A DNA stretch of 64,000 nucleotides from positions 1,997,203 to 2,061,202 of the forward strand of contig NZ_JAGINW010000001.1 of the NCBI RefSeq assembly GCF_017876405.1, read 5' to 3'. The notes under the pieces were generated by a model. The model saw only the letters and a list, made by a program, of their open reading frames with translations, was not told the DNA's origin and ran no database searches. Positions 15,288 through 24,624 of the stretch are shown piece by piece. Every line of letters begins with the position of its first letter. The stretch's first letter is position 1. The translations under genes were made by a program, and so were the position numbers. Source of the DNA: Kibdelosporangium banguiense (lineage in GTDB: Bacteria; Actinomycetota; Actinomycetes; Mycobacteriales; Pseudonocardiaceae).

Positions 15288-15743
15288 TCACTGCCGACGG
15301 CTGCGGAAGAAGTCCGCCAGCAGCTCGGCTGTCTCGGCCTCCAGGATGCCGCCGACTACCTCGGGCCGATGGTTGAGCCGCTGGTCACGCACCACGTCCC
15401 AGAGCGACCCGGCAGCGCCGGTACGAGGCTCCCACGCACCGAAGACAACGCGGGCGACGCGGGCGAGCACGAGCGCGCCCGCGCACATCGTGCACGGCTC
15501 GACGGTGACGTAGAGCGTGCAGCCGGTCAGTCGCCAACTGTCGCCGTGCGAGCGCGCCGCAGCGCGTAGCGCGAGGATCTCGGCGTGCGCCGTGGGGTCG
15601 CCGAGGGCTTCGCGGGCGTTGCAAGCCCGCGCGAGCTCCTCGCCCAACGGCGACACCACGATCGCGCCTATCGGCACGTCGCCTGTGTTCGGCGCGTCCG
15701 CCGCCACGGTGAGCGCGGCCCGAATCCAGGCTTCGTCGGTCAC
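15288..15743 (-). CDS. tadA: tRNA adenosine(34) deaminase
   Basis: 151 residues from a GTG overlapping the upstream stop (GTGA). Zinc and catalytic motifs of the CDA fold are present: HAEILALR (His ligand and proton-shuttling Glu) and EPCTMCAG (two Cys ligands). The enzyme converts A34 to inosine, in bacteria in tRNA-Arg(ACG); a tRNA-Arg(ACG) gene is found in this window at 29530-29606. It pairs with the following partner gene, a conserved actinobacterial arrangement. Confidence 0.92.
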   Translation of the reverse strand: MTDEAWIRAALTVAADAPNTGDVPIGAIVVSPLGEELARACNAREALGDPTAHAEILALRAAARSHGDSWRLTGCTLYVTVEPCTMCAGALVLARVARVVFGAWEPRTGAAGSLWDVVRDQRLNHRPEVVGGILEAETAELLADFFRSRRQ

Positions 15744-16234
15744 TGCTGGATACGGTCCAGCAGTGCGGTGAACTGGTCGGCGAACCCGCAGCGCTGGGCG
15801 ATCATCTGCAGCTGCTGGTCCGGGTACAGGTCCACCTCGCCGGTGATCACCTGCAGCTCCGGCGCGGGCAGCCCCAGATCGGCGAGGATGTCCAGCGAGC
15901 CTTCCGGCCAAAGCTCGTCGTCGTCCTCCTCGGGCGGGTCCACCCGCAACAGGTCGAGGGCGTCCGCCGCGATGTCGTAGTCCAGCGCCGCCGCCGCGTC
16001 CGACAGCAGCAGCGACATCCCGCCGGGGCTGGGCCGCAGCAGCAGGAAGAACTCGTCGTCTACGGCCAGCATGCCGAAGACCGCCCCGGTGGAGCGGATC
16101 TTTCGCAGTTCGGTGATGGCCGAGTCGAGCTCACGCAGGGCGTCGCTGCCCATGGAGTCACACCGCCACTTGCCATCCTCACGGACGACGGCTATCGCGA
16201 AACCAGCGAGTGGCTCCTCCTGAGACATGTGCAC
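15740..16234 (-). CDS. tRNA adenosine deaminase-associated protein
   Basis: Small acidic protein of the family found next to tadA in actinobacteria. Features are an N-terminal FAIAVVREDGKW strand, a middle AVFGMLAVDDEFFLLLRPS segment and an acidic DPPEEDDDELWPEG loop. Three starts are possible: GTG 16258, GTG 16234 (best spacing to a GGGGGA site, giving 164 residues) and ATG 16228. The stop overlaps tadA by 4 bp. Molecular role unknown; association with tRNA editing is inferred from the constant neighbourhood. Confidence 0.8.
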   Translation of the reverse strand: MHMSQEEPLAGFAIAVVREDGKWRCDSMGSDALRELDSAITELRKIRSTGAVFGMLAVDDEFFLLLRPSPGGMSLLLSDAAAALDYDIAADALDLLRVDPPEEDDDELWPEGSLDILADLGLPAPELQVITGEVDLYPDQQLQMIAQRCGFADQFTALLDRIQQ

Positions 16235-16308
16235 ACCGTATTCCCCCTTGGCGTTCACCCGGAAGAACCAGCCCCCATCGGCGCGCCAGCAGTGTCACTA
16301 TCGAAGAC

Positions 16309-17556
16309 ATGAACGCCATACGTCCGTCCCAGTCACCCTCCGTTTCCGCACTGGCCACCGACCCCAGGTTCACGGGGCTGGTCGATGCGGCGCGGGCACT
16401 GCAACCCCGGACGGTGGCCCTGCGCCGCAAGATCCACAAATACCCTGAGCAGGGGCTGGACCTGCCGCGGACCCAGGCGGCGGTGGTCCAGGCACTCGAT
16501 GGGCTCGGCATGCAGGTGATGAAGGGTGACAAGGTCAGCTCGGTCACCGCGGTCCTGACGGGCGGCCGGCCCGGCCCGACGGTCCTGTTGCGGGGCGATA
16601 TGGACGCGCTGCCACTGCAGGAGGACAGCGGCCTTTCCTACACCTCCGAAGTAGACGGTTTGATGCACGCCTGCGGTCACGACACGCACACCGCGATGCT
16701 CGTGTCGGCCGCGCGGCTGCTCGCCAGCCGTAAGGAAGCGCTCACCGGCCGGGTGGTGTTCATGTTCCAACCTGGTGAGGAGGGTTATCACGGTGCCCGA
16801 TTCATGATCCACGAAGGCGTGCTGGAGGCCGGTGGACGGCCGATCGAACGTGCCTTCGCCCTGCACATCACGTCGACCGACGTCTCTGGCGTGGTCCGAA
16901 GCAAGGCCGGGGCGATGCTGGCGGCCGCGGACACGTTCACCGTGCGCGTCACCGGCCGCGGCGGGCACGGCGCCACGCCGTCCGACGCGCTCGACCCCGT
17001 GCCTGCGGCTGCGGCCATGGTCGGCGCCCTGCAGACGATGGTGACCAGGCGGATCAGCGTTTTCGAACCGGTCGTGGTGACCGTCGGCCGGATCACCGCG
17101 GGCACCACGAACAACATCATCCCGGAGACCGCGGAGCTGGAAGGCACATTCCGGTCGTTGTCGGAGGCCAGCCGCAAGAAGGTACGCGATGAGCTGCCGA
17201 AACTCTGCCAGCACATCGCGGCCGCGTACGGCTGCCGCGCGGACGTCGACCTGACGCCCGGCTACCCGGTCACGGTCAACGACGACGAACTCGGCCCGCA
17301 TGTGGTCGACCTCGCCAGCGCCGTGCTGGGCTCCCGGTACGCCGCGCCGATGCCGAACCCGTTGATGGGCGCCGAGGACTTCTCCTACGTCCTGCAGCGT
17401 GTACCCGGGGCGTTCGCGTTCCTCGGCGCGTGCCCGCCTGGTGTCGAGCCGGCCGAGGCGGACCCCAATCACTCCAACCGGGTCCATTTCGACGAGTCCG
17501 CGCTGGCCAACGGCGTAGCGATGTACGCCGCGTTCGCGCTCGACGCCCTGCGGTGA
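16309..17556 (+). CDS. M20 family amidohydrolase (aminoacylase/hippuricase type)
   Basis: 415 residues from the ATG at 16309. Metal-site motifs of the M20D group are clear: LRGDMDALPL, HACGHDTHTAML, FQPGEEGYHGA, and a late NPLMGAEDFSYVL. The dimerisation domain lies in between (GRGGHGATPSDALDPVPAA). Such enzymes cleave N-acyl amino acids or related amides. The substrate is not predictable. It is transcribed away from the tadA pair, with about 75 bp between the starts, so a divergent promoter region lies between them. Confidence 0.88.
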   Translation: MNAIRPSQSPSVSALATDPRFTGLVDAARALQPRTVALRRKIHKYPEQGLDLPRTQAAVVQALDGLGMQVMKGDKVSSVTAVLTGGRPGPTVLLRGDMDALPLQEDSGLSYTSEVDGLMHACGHDTHTAMLVSAARLLASRKEALTGRVVFMFQPGEEGYHGARFMIHEGVLEAGGRPIERAFALHITSTDVSGVVRSKAGAMLAAADTFTVRVTGRGGHGATPSDALDPVPAAAAMVGALQTMVTRRISVFEPVVVTVGRITAGTTNNIIPETAELEGTFRSLSEASRKKVRDELPKLCQHIAAAYGCRADVDLTPGYPVTVNDDELGPHVVDLASAVLGSRYAAPMPNPLMGAEDFSYVLQRVPGAFAFLGACPPGVEPAEADPNHSNRVHFDESALANGVAMYAAFALDALR

Positions 17557-17636
17557 CCGGGACTGACGGACAAAGAGCGGACAGACTGTGATCCGCGGAG
17601 CACAATCTGCAGCTGTATTCAGACTTGTAGGGCAGT

Positions 17637-18608
17637 ATGTCGGGCGTGCGGCCAGTGTGTGTGATCGGTTTGGGACTCATCGGCGGTTCGGTGCTACGAG
17701 CAGCGAGCGCGGCGGGCAGGCAGGCATGGGGCGCCACAGCGTCCACAGTGGATGCCGACGCTGCCACAGTGGACGGTTACCGGGTCGAGTCCGGAGTGGA
17801 TACCGCGCTACAGCTGGCGCGCGAACGGGACGCGATTGTCGTTGTCGCGGTTCCGTTACCGGCACTGGATCAGACCCTGTCGGCGATCGCGGTGAACGCA
17901 CCAGAGTGCCTGCTGACCGACGTGGTGAGCGTGAAGGCGCCAGTCGAGATGGCTGTCCGCCAGTCCGCGCCGCGCACCCGGCACATCGGCGGGCATCCGA
18001 TGGCCGGGACGTCGGCCTCCGGCTGGATCGCCGGATCAGCGGGGTTGTTCAAGGACGCGTCCTGGGTGCTCACGGTCGAGGATGAGACGGACCTCGACGC
18101 GTGGCGCGAGGTCGCGCAGTTAGTACTGGACTGCGGTGCCCAGATCGTTCCCGCGACCGCTGCGGCGCATGACGACGCAGTCGCACGGATCTCCCATCTG
18201 CCGCATCTGATGGCCGCTGTGCTCGCGGCCGTCGGCGCAGACGGCGGGATGCTGTCGTTGGCGTTGGCTGCGGGCTCCTACACGGACGGAACGCGCGTCG
18301 CCGGTACGCGGCCGGAGCTCGTTCGTGCGATGTGTGAAGGCAACCGCGGACCGTTGCTGGACGCGGTCGACGATGCGTTGGGCCGGCTCGGTGCCGCGCG
18401 GGGCGCATTGGCGTCGACAGGTTCGCTTGGCGCGACTGTCGAAGCCGGACATCGTGCTTGGCAGGACCACACCGAATACCGCAATTCCCGTCGTTCCCAG
18501 GACCGGATCGACCTCAGTTCGCCGGACGCCCGCGAGACCCTGCTGGGGCTTGGCCAACGCGGTGGCCGAATTGTCGGATTGGACGGAGATTTCGCACTGA
18601 CCGGCTGA
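17637..18608 (+). CDS. tyrA: Prephenate dehydrogenase
   Basis: 323 residues. The N-terminal Rossmann motif is VCVIGLGLIGGSVLR, followed by VVVVAVPLPAL and DVVSVKAPV, then the TyrA-type HPMAGTSASGW with the catalytic His, and the helical C-terminal domain (HDDAVARISHLPHLMAAVLA). It converts prephenate to 4-hydroxyphenylpyruvate with NAD(P)+ for tyrosine synthesis. No ACT domain is present. It follows the amidohydrolase by 80 bp with its own likely promoter. Confidence 0.92.
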   Translation: MSGVRPVCVIGLGLIGGSVLRAASAAGRQAWGATASTVDADAATVDGYRVESGVDTALQLARERDAIVVVAVPLPALDQTLSAIAVNAPECLLTDVVSVKAPVEMAVRQSAPRTRHIGGHPMAGTSASGWIAGSAGLFKDASWVLTVEDETDLDAWREVAQLVLDCGAQIVPATAAAHDDAVARISHLPHLMAAVLAAVGADGGMLSLALAAGSYTDGTRVAGTRPELVRAMCEGNRGPLLDAVDDALGRLGAARGALASTGSLGATVEAGHRAWQDHTEYRNSRRSQDRIDLSSPDARETLLGLGQRGGRIVGLDGDFALTG

Positions 18609-18669
18609 TTGGGTATCGGCTGGACAACGAAAGTGTGAACCAGGTCGCATTCCCGCCTAGCTTGTCAAG

Positions 18670-20478
18670 GTGGAGCGTCGCCTGTTGCAGCGTGCCGGAT
18701 ATGTCGCCGGAGGCTTGATCGTGGTCGCCGGTGCGATAGTGGCCCTGCGCAACGCCGACACTCCGACCGAGCAGAAGCCGCCGCTCCCAGCGCCCCCGCA
18801 AACCGAGGTAGTCCAGTACGCCGACCAGAGCGTCCTGCTGCCGCAGCCCGGGGGCCGTCCGGAGAAACCGGCCGATCTCGTCGTCACACCGGGTCCGCAC
18901 CGATTACAGGTGAGCTGGGCCAGGAAACCGGAAATCACCGGTTACGACGTACGGCTGCGTGGCCCGGGCGATTTCCAGCGCACCCGGCTGGTCGCGGACG
19001 AAGCGACCCAGTTCGACGGCCTGGACGACCACACCGAGTACTCCCTTGAAGTGCGGGCCGTGGATTCCTTCGGGCAACGATCCGACCCCGTCACACAGAC
19101 CCATCGCCCGTCCGGGAAACGGCCCGACGAAAGCCGATACGCGCTGGTCGACCATTTCGACGGTGCGGTCGTGCCCGACCCGGCGCGGTGGCAGCTCGCG
19201 AACAACGCGGCCTGCGCCCGGATGTCCCGCGGGGCCGACGACGACAACAAACGACTCGTGATCTCCGCCGCGTGCGGTGCCGAATCCGTCGCCATTCGCT
19301 CACGAACTCCGTTGCGTCTCAAGGACAATGGCGGCGAACTCGGCCGCATGATGATCGAGACCGACGCGCCCGCCACCGACGGCGAACTCACTATGGATCT
19401 CGTCCCCGGGCCCGTGGACTTGGTGGAGTCCGGTCCGCGCGGCGACGGGCTGATCCCCGGCCTGGTGCGAGTCCGGATCACGTCGGAGTCCGTGGAGATT
19501 CCCGGTTTCCCAGCGGTGAAGATCCCCCGGCTGGCCGCGATCAGTTCCCGGTGGGAACTTGTGCTGCGCACCGACGGAATATCCGTGTGGCGCAACGGAG
19601 TTCAGGTGGCGGCCGCGAACGTCGTGCCCACGTGGACCGAGGCGACGCCGCTGTTCGGTTTCGCCGGACCCGCGAACGGCTTGAACTACGCGGGAATCGA
19701 CGCGATCGGGCTGTCGAGCGGCGACACGCCGGCGTACGTCCCGGCGCCGCGGATCACCAGCAACGCCATCACATCGCCGGACACCGAGGCCTTCGCCGGC
19801 TCGCTGGGCGGCCAGCTCCGGATCACCATCCGTGCCAGCTACGGCGTGGTCCTGGCGCCGTTCACAGTCGACATCGCCGGACGCTCTTTCCCGGCCCGGC
19901 CCGCGACCGAAGGCCAGGGATACCAGCCAGGCACGCGATACCCGATCGTCGTCGACCTCCCGGCCGACGCGCTCCTGCTCTCCGGCGATCGCCACGAACT
20001 CCGGGCCGCCGTCCACAGCTCCGTCCCCCAATCGATGCCAGTCGTCCAGCACCTCGGCTTGGAGCTCGTGCCCGACCCGGCTCACAAGCCGTCCGCCGCC
20101 CAAGCCGAACCCGCCTCCGAGCAGGCTCAGCGCCCGCGCCTGATGATCGCCCCCATCAAAGCCGCGCTCCTCGACGCGGCCGGCAACAAGATCGACAGCA
20201 ACCACGCGAGCCCGCGCGGCCGCGTGGTCCTCGACGTGACGATGACCGGCGCCGACGTCCACGCGGGCCTCGCCGGCATCGAAATCTGGGTCGACAACAA
20301 GCGCATCGCCGGTATCCCGACAAACCGCGACGGCCCCGCCGTCACCGGCCACTGGCGTATCGCCCTGAACTCCGGCGCGTTTCCCACCGGCGTCCGCAAC
20401 CTCGAGCTCAAGGCGATCAGCACCGACAGCGCCATCCCCGCCCAGTTCACCAGCATCACCTGGCAGATCCCCGCTTAG
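18670..20478 (+). CDS. Membrane-anchored protein with fibronectin type III domain
   Basis: 602 residues from a GTG. The N terminus has one hydrophobic anchor (about residues 9-26), then a Pro-rich stretch, an FN3 domain at about 60-142 (LVVTPGPHRLQVSWARKP, TEYSLEVRAVD), a lectin/laminin-G-like beta domain from about 155 (ALVDHFDGAVVPDPARWQL), and beta-rich C-terminal modules separated by a Pro/Ala/Glu linker. An extracytoplasmic binding role is likely. No catalytic motif is recognised. It is probably monocistronic. Confidence 0.75.
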   Translation: MERRLLQRAGYVAGGLIVVAGAIVALRNADTPTEQKPPLPAPPQTEVVQYADQSVLLPQPGGRPEKPADLVVTPGPHRLQVSWARKPEITGYDVRLRGPGDFQRTRLVADEATQFDGLDDHTEYSLEVRAVDSFGQRSDPVTQTHRPSGKRPDESRYALVDHFDGAVVPDPARWQLANNAACARMSRGADDDNKRLVISAACGAESVAIRSRTPLRLKDNGGELGRMMIETDAPATDGELTMDLVPGPVDLVESGPRGDGLIPGLVRVRITSESVEIPGFPAVKIPRLAAISSRWELVLRTDGISVWRNGVQVAAANVVPTWTEATPLFGFAGPANGLNYAGIDAIGLSSGDTPAYVPAPRITSNAITSPDTEAFAGSLGGQLRITIRASYGVVLAPFTVDIAGRSFPARPATEGQGYQPGTRYPIVVDLPADALLLSGDRHELRAAVHSSVPQSMPVVQHLGLELVPDPAHKPSAAQAEPASEQAQRPRLMIAPIKAALLDAAGNKIDSNHASPRGRVVLDVTMTGADVHAGLAGIEIWVDNKRIAGIPTNRDGPAVTGHWRIALNSGAFPTGVRNLELKAISTDSAIPAQFTSITWQIPA

Positions 20479-20484
20479 CGGGTC

Positions 20485-21078
20485 TCAGACGCGGCGGGCC
20501 AGGCCTGGGTACTCCAGCACGAATCCGGAGCTGTCAACGGTCATGTCGGCGCTGAAGGTCTCGTCGCGGTAGTTCACCACCGAGCTCTGCTCGCCGATCG
20601 ACACCGTGGTGTACGTCTGCCGGGAGACCCGGACCTTCAGGTCGGGCAGCGAGACGTACACGACGCTCAGTTCGTGCTCGCCGGCCTCGCGGTGCAGGTT
20701 GAGGCGGCGGATCGGCAGCGCGTTGAACAGCACCGCACCGGCCACGTCGACCTCCAGGGCGCCGTCGAACGCGGAACGTTCGGCACCCTGGCCACGGTCG
20801 ACCAGCCAGACGCCGTCCCGGGTACGGCTGACCGAGATCTGGCACTCGTCTTCGGCCGTGGTCGCGCGGATCAGCAGCCTGCTGAAGGCACCGGACGCGT
20901 CCGTGGCCGCTTCGAACGACGTGCTGAAGGCCTCGTCGCCGCCGTCGGCGGCCGCGATCAACCGGCCGGACGCCTTTAAGCGGTTGTCGGCGACCAGCAG
21001 GCGGACGGATTCCAGCCGGGGGGCGCCAACGCCCTGCCAGGTGAGAATCGTGCCCTTGCGGGTGATCGTCGTGGTCAC
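20485..21078 (-). CDS. Putative glycolipid-binding (PF06475-like) protein
   Basis: 197 residues from a GTG that overlaps the upstream stop (GTGA). It is beta-rich, with the pattern W-Q-G near the start (ILTWQGVGAPRLESVRL), a central RDGVWLVDRG and ALEVDVAGAVLFNALPIRRL, and a late VNYRDETFSADMTVDSSGF, as in the DUF1089/putative glycolipid-binding family. Ligand and function are unproved. It is coupled to the small antitoxin-like gene. Confidence 0.7.
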   Translation of the reverse strand: MTTTITRKGTILTWQGVGAPRLESVRLLVADNRLKASGRLIAAADGGDEAFSTSFEAATDASGAFSRLLIRATTAEDECQISVSRTRDGVWLVDRGQGAERSAFDGALEVDVAGAVLFNALPIRRLNLHREAGEHELSVVYVSLPDLKVRVSRQTYTTVSIGEQSSVVNYRDETFSADMTVDSSGFVLEYPGLARRV

Positions 21079-21287
21079 GCGTCGCCCGGCTTCGGCTCGT
21101 CGCCCGCGGCGGGCTTGTCGGGGATCATCTCCTGGATCTTGTCGACCACCGAGTCGATCTGCTGCTCGTGGCCGAACTTCTGCTTGGCGAACTCGCCCGC
21201 CTTCTCGATCCCGTCCTCGATCTTGTCACCGTGCTGGTTGACGAGGTCCTTGGCCTTGTCGGCGAGGCCACCGAAATCGATTCCCAT
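21075..21287 (-). CDS. MT0933/Rv0909-like antitoxin protein
   Basis: 70 residues, helical and charged: IDFGGLADKAKDLVNQHGDK then IEKAGEFAKQKFG. This is the pattern of the PF14013 family, named from the Mycobacterium tuberculosis Rv0909 antitoxin. In that pair the toxin is a START-like protein; here the partner gene encodes a beta-rich lipid-binding-type protein instead, so a toxin-antitoxin role is uncertain. Good ribosome site (AGGGAGATG). Confidence 0.75.
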   Translation of the reverse strand: MGIDFGGLADKAKDLVNQHGDKIEDGIEKAGEFAKQKFGHEQQIDSVVDKIQEMIPDKPAAGDEPKPGDA

Positions 21288-21320
21288 CTCATCTCCCTTA
21301 GGCGCGGTCCGTCTCGCAGG

Positions 21321-23258
21321 CTACCCAACTCGGGGAGGCGGCCGCAGCAGGCGGCGGACGATCTGCCCGGCGGATCGGGAGTACCAGTCCGGTCCACGCA
21401 GCGTAGCCAGCACGGACACCAGCTCGGTAACGAGTTTCTCCAGTCGGTCCACATCGGGCATGGGCACCCGTTCAGGTGGTCGTTCCTCCCTGATCGACGC
21501 CGCGGCCTCCGCGACGGCCTCGGTCAGGACCGCGATGGCCGCCGGGTCGATCGGCTCGGCGCCGCGCTTGATGCCGACCGCGAGGCCGGTGACGGCGTCG
21601 GTGGCGCGTTCCAGGGTCACGATCACCGGCCACCAGGCCGCGGCCTGCAGACCGGCGGCGGACGGCTCGACCACGGCCTGCTGGAAGGCGTTTCGCAGGT
21701 CGGAGAGCTTGCGGTAGGTGTCCCGACGGAGTTTGACCCGCTTGTCCGAACCGGACAGTCCATGCTCGATGTACTTGCCGAGGGTCTCCAGCGTGCCCAG
21801 CAGCTGCTCGCCGACGCGTGGCCGCAGGCTGCCAGGCCACAGCAGATAGCCGAAGACAAGCACGATCGCGCAGCCCAACGCGGTGTCCAGCAGCCGCGCC
21901 ACGACCAGCCCCCAGTCGCTGGCGTGCGCCAGGTCCAATTGCACGATCACAAGCGGCGTGACGAACGTGGAGAACATCCCGTAGTTGCGGTCCCGTCCGA
22001 ACGGCAACGCGCCCGCGATCAGGGCCACCAGCAGCACGAGCACCCAGCCAGGCGGATCGAACGCCAGCACAGCCGCGCCTAGCAGCACCCCTGCCAACGT
22101 CCCGAGCCCACGCAGCACCGCACGCCCGAACACCGACCCGAAGTCCGGCTTCAGCACGATCGCGACCGTCAACGCCACCCAGTACGGATACTGCAGCTCC
22201 AGCACCCAGCCGATCCACTGCGCCAGCGCCATGCACAGCATCAGGCGCAACGCGTGTGACCACGCGACCCGCCCGGCAAAGATCGTTTCCAGCCGGTCCC
22301 GCCATGCCACATGGTCCTCAGGGTCCCGGGCGTCGCGTTTGCCGCTCGGCGAGGTGAGCCCGTCCAGCCCGGCACGCAGCGCGGCCAGGCCACGTGAGGC
22401 CTCCTCGAAGTGCGGGGAGGCAGGCAACCTGCGGTCGAGCCGGATCGCCTCGGCGATCGCGGTCATGTGCACGACGACGTCTGCGGGTGGTTGGCGTCCG
22501 ACGTTGACCAGGGCGACGCTCGCCTCGACGATCGGCGTGGTGTCGGCCAGAAGCGTCATCAGACGGCGGTACGCACGATCACGCCCAGCGAGGTGGGAAC
22601 GCGCTGTCAGCAGGGCGTCGTAGGCGTTGTTCAGAGCCGTCGTGACGGCTTGGCGAGCTGTACGCGCGTAGGCCGTGCCTGAGGACGCCAGCATCACGGC
22701 GAGTTCGTCGTAGATCTCGGCGACAGCGGCCCGCTCGGGCGCGGTCGCCTTGAAGGGCCAGGCGGCGATGGACATCAGCCACACGAACCCAGCGCCGACC
22801 GCGAACCACATCGTGGCGAACAGGGTGTCCCGCGGCTGCCCGGACCCGAGCGCCGCGAACACGAGCATCTGCAACGCCGCCAACGAGGCGTTGCTACCGC
22901 TGGCGCTGATCAGCGCGGACGCCCCGGCAAGCAGGACGAGTACGACAGCGGACCACAATCCGTGCCCACCAGATAGTGAGCCGACGAGGAAGCCGACCGC
23001 GCCACCGATCACAGCGCAACCGATTCGCTTGGCGCGGTACCGATACGGCCCGTCGACGTCGCCGAAGGTGGCGCACAGCGCGCCCATCGAGACGATCACG
23101 CCGATGTCCAGCCGGCCCAGCGCGAAGCCCAGACCGATCGGCCCGGCGATCGCGATCGCCGCCCGGATCAGCCGTTTGACGGGCACCGGCGACTTCTTGG
23201 ACCGCAGCAACTGCACAAGCCAATGTGGAGCTCGGAGGTCCTTGCTCGCCGCGGGCAC
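21321..23258 (-). CDS. FUSC family integral membrane protein
   Basis: 645 residues from a GTG. There are two sets of about six transmembrane segments: residues 28-150 (IGLGFALGRLDIGVIVSMGA, VIGGAVGFLVGSLSGG) and about 335-480 (MALAQWIGWVLELQYPYWVA, LGTLAGVLLGAAVLAFDP), each followed by a cytoplasmic helical region. This is the duplicated layout of the FUSC/YccS aromatic-acid or fusaric-acid exporter-like family. Substrate unknown. Monocistronic. Confidence 0.85.
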   Translation of the reverse strand: MPAASKDLRAPHWLVQLLRSKKSPVPVKRLIRAAIAIAGPIGLGFALGRLDIGVIVSMGALCATFGDVDGPYRYRAKRIGCAVIGGAVGFLVGSLSGGHGLWSAVVLVLLAGASALISASGSNASLAALQMLVFAALGSGQPRDTLFATMWFAVGAGFVWLMSIAAWPFKATAPERAAVAEIYDELAVMLASSGTAYARTARQAVTTALNNAYDALLTARSHLAGRDRAYRRLMTLLADTTPIVEASVALVNVGRQPPADVVVHMTAIAEAIRLDRRLPASPHFEEASRGLAALRAGLDGLTSPSGKRDARDPEDHVAWRDRLETIFAGRVAWSHALRLMLCMALAQWIGWVLELQYPYWVALTVAIVLKPDFGSVFGRAVLRGLGTLAGVLLGAAVLAFDPPGWVLVLLVALIAGALPFGRDRNYGMFSTFVTPLVIVQLDLAHASDWGLVVARLLDTALGCAIVLVFGYLLWPGSLRPRVGEQLLGTLETLGKYIEHGLSGSDKRVKLRRDTYRKLSDLRNAFQQAVVEPSAAGLQAAAWWPVIVTLERATDAVTGLAVGIKRGAEPIDPAAIAVLTEAVAEAAASIREERPPERVPMPDVDRLEKLVTELVSVLATLRGPDWYSRSAGQIVRRLLRPPPRVG

Positions 23259-23276
23259 CAGGCCATCTAAACAAAA

Positions 23277-23307
23277 CCAGGCCCGATGGACGTGCCATCG
23301 GGCCTGG
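23277..23307 (-). terminator. Intrinsic terminator of the thioester surface protein gene
   Basis: CCAGGCCCGATGG and CCATCGGGCCTGG form perfect 13-bp arms around 5 nt and are followed on the minus strand by TTTTGTTT. It lies 13 bp after the stop at 23321. Confidence 0.9.
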
Positions 23308-23320
23308 AGTGCTAGCTAAT

Positions 23321-24439
23321 TCACGCGCGGCGGCGGCGCTGGAAGACCAGCGCACCCACACCCGCACCGACGAGCACGACACCGATCAGGATCGGCGTCA
23401 GGATCGAGGCGCCGGTGTTGGCCAGCTCATTGTTGGCCTTCTTGGGCTGCGGCGCCGCAGGCGCGGAGGCCCACTCCGCCACACCGTTGGCGTCCAGCTT
23501 CACGGTCTTGGAAGTCGCCAGGATCATCGACTGGGTCTTCTTCTTCGCATCTTGGGTCACGAATAGCCGGCCCAGGGAGAACTCGCTCTGCCCGGCGATG
23601 GAGAACTCGACCTTGCCGGTGGCGATGTTCGCGGGCACCTTGACGTAGAACTCGTACTTGTCCAGCTGCTGGATCTTGGTGGCCACGTCGGCCTTCTTGA
23701 GCTCTTTGCCGTCCTTGTCGCTGAGGATGACGCCATCCGGCAGCTTCGCGGCGATGGACACGTCGCTCGCGCTGGTGGTGACGACGAATGGGCCGATCAG
23801 GCTGTCGGGCTTGCCGGTCAGCTTGGCGGGATCGAGCGTGAGCACCGGCTTGGGCGCGGCGCCGATGCCGACGTTGTCCTTGCCGGTCAGGTAGTCGTAG
23901 ACGGCCAGGACGTCGGCGGCCGAGTCCTTGTTGTCCGGCACCGGGTTCTCACGGTTGATCTTGACGTCGTCGCTGTACGTCCAGAGCGCGGCCTGAGTGC
24001 CGGTGATGGCCTCTTCTTTGGTCAGCTTGTCCTTCGCGCCGGAAGCCTTCTCCAGCTTCTCCAGGTCGGTCGCGGGGAAGCCCTTGTGCAGCACCCAGTT
24101 GATGAACGCGCTGTTCTTGTTGAAGGACGAGCCTTCCTGGGGGTGCTTGTCCCAGCCGGTCTCGACGTAGCCGGGGTGGTCCTTGGTGACGACCGGCGTG
24201 TGGACATCGACGCAGTAGGTGTTCAGCGTCGAGTCACCCACGGTGAACCCGAACAGCTTGGTCGGCATCGGCTTCTCGAAGCCGCTGATGATGATCCCGT
24301 AGCCGTTCTGGTTCTTGGACTCGTCCAGCTTCCCGGTGACCCCGTCGGTCGCCGCCGCAGGCGCCACCGACGACAGCAAAGCCATGGCGGTCACGCCGAC
24401 CAGAGCCGCGCCGGCGCGCAGCTTCTTCACCCGACTCAC
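23321..24439 (-). CDS. Sortase-anchored thioester-domain (TQXA) surface protein
   Basis: 372 residues from a GTG. Signal peptide 1-31 (ALVGVTAMALLSSVAPAAA). The thioester domain spans about 35-180, with the Cys in NTYCVDVHTP and the Gln in ITGTQAALW, which would form the internal thioester used by Gram-positive adhesins to bond covalently to host or surface amines. A beta domain follows, then the sorting signal LANTG, a hydrophobic helix and a QRRRRA tail. It is cell-wall anchored by a sortase and ends in a strong terminator. Confidence 0.9.
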   Translation of the reverse strand: MSRVKKLRAGAALVGVTAMALLSSVAPAAATDGVTGKLDESKNQNGYGIIISGFEKPMPTKLFGFTVGDSTLNTYCVDVHTPVVTKDHPGYVETGWDKHPQEGSSFNKNSAFINWVLHKGFPATDLEKLEKASGAKDKLTKEEAITGTQAALWTYSDDVKINRENPVPDNKDSAADVLAVYDYLTGKDNVGIGAAPKPVLTLDPAKLTGKPDSLIGPFVVTTSASDVSIAAKLPDGVILSDKDGKELKKADVATKIQQLDKYEFYVKVPANIATGKVEFSIAGQSEFSLGRLFVTQDAKKKTQSMILATSKTVKLDANGVAEWASAPAAPQPKKANNELANTGASILTPILIGVVLVGAGVGALVFQRRRRA

Positions 24440-24624
24440 GATTGGTGCTCCCTCATTAGGTTGTGCCCCAGCTACCCCGTGTTGCTACTGACCATTTGGC
24501 GTGGCTGGCCGAACATCCAGGCCCCGTCCTACTTCTGGGTGTTCGAGCAACCACCAGGCGTGCATCTACCGATAGCGGCGGTGACTCTATCCACCCCGAA
24601 AGAGGGGCAAAATCGGGGGTCTGG

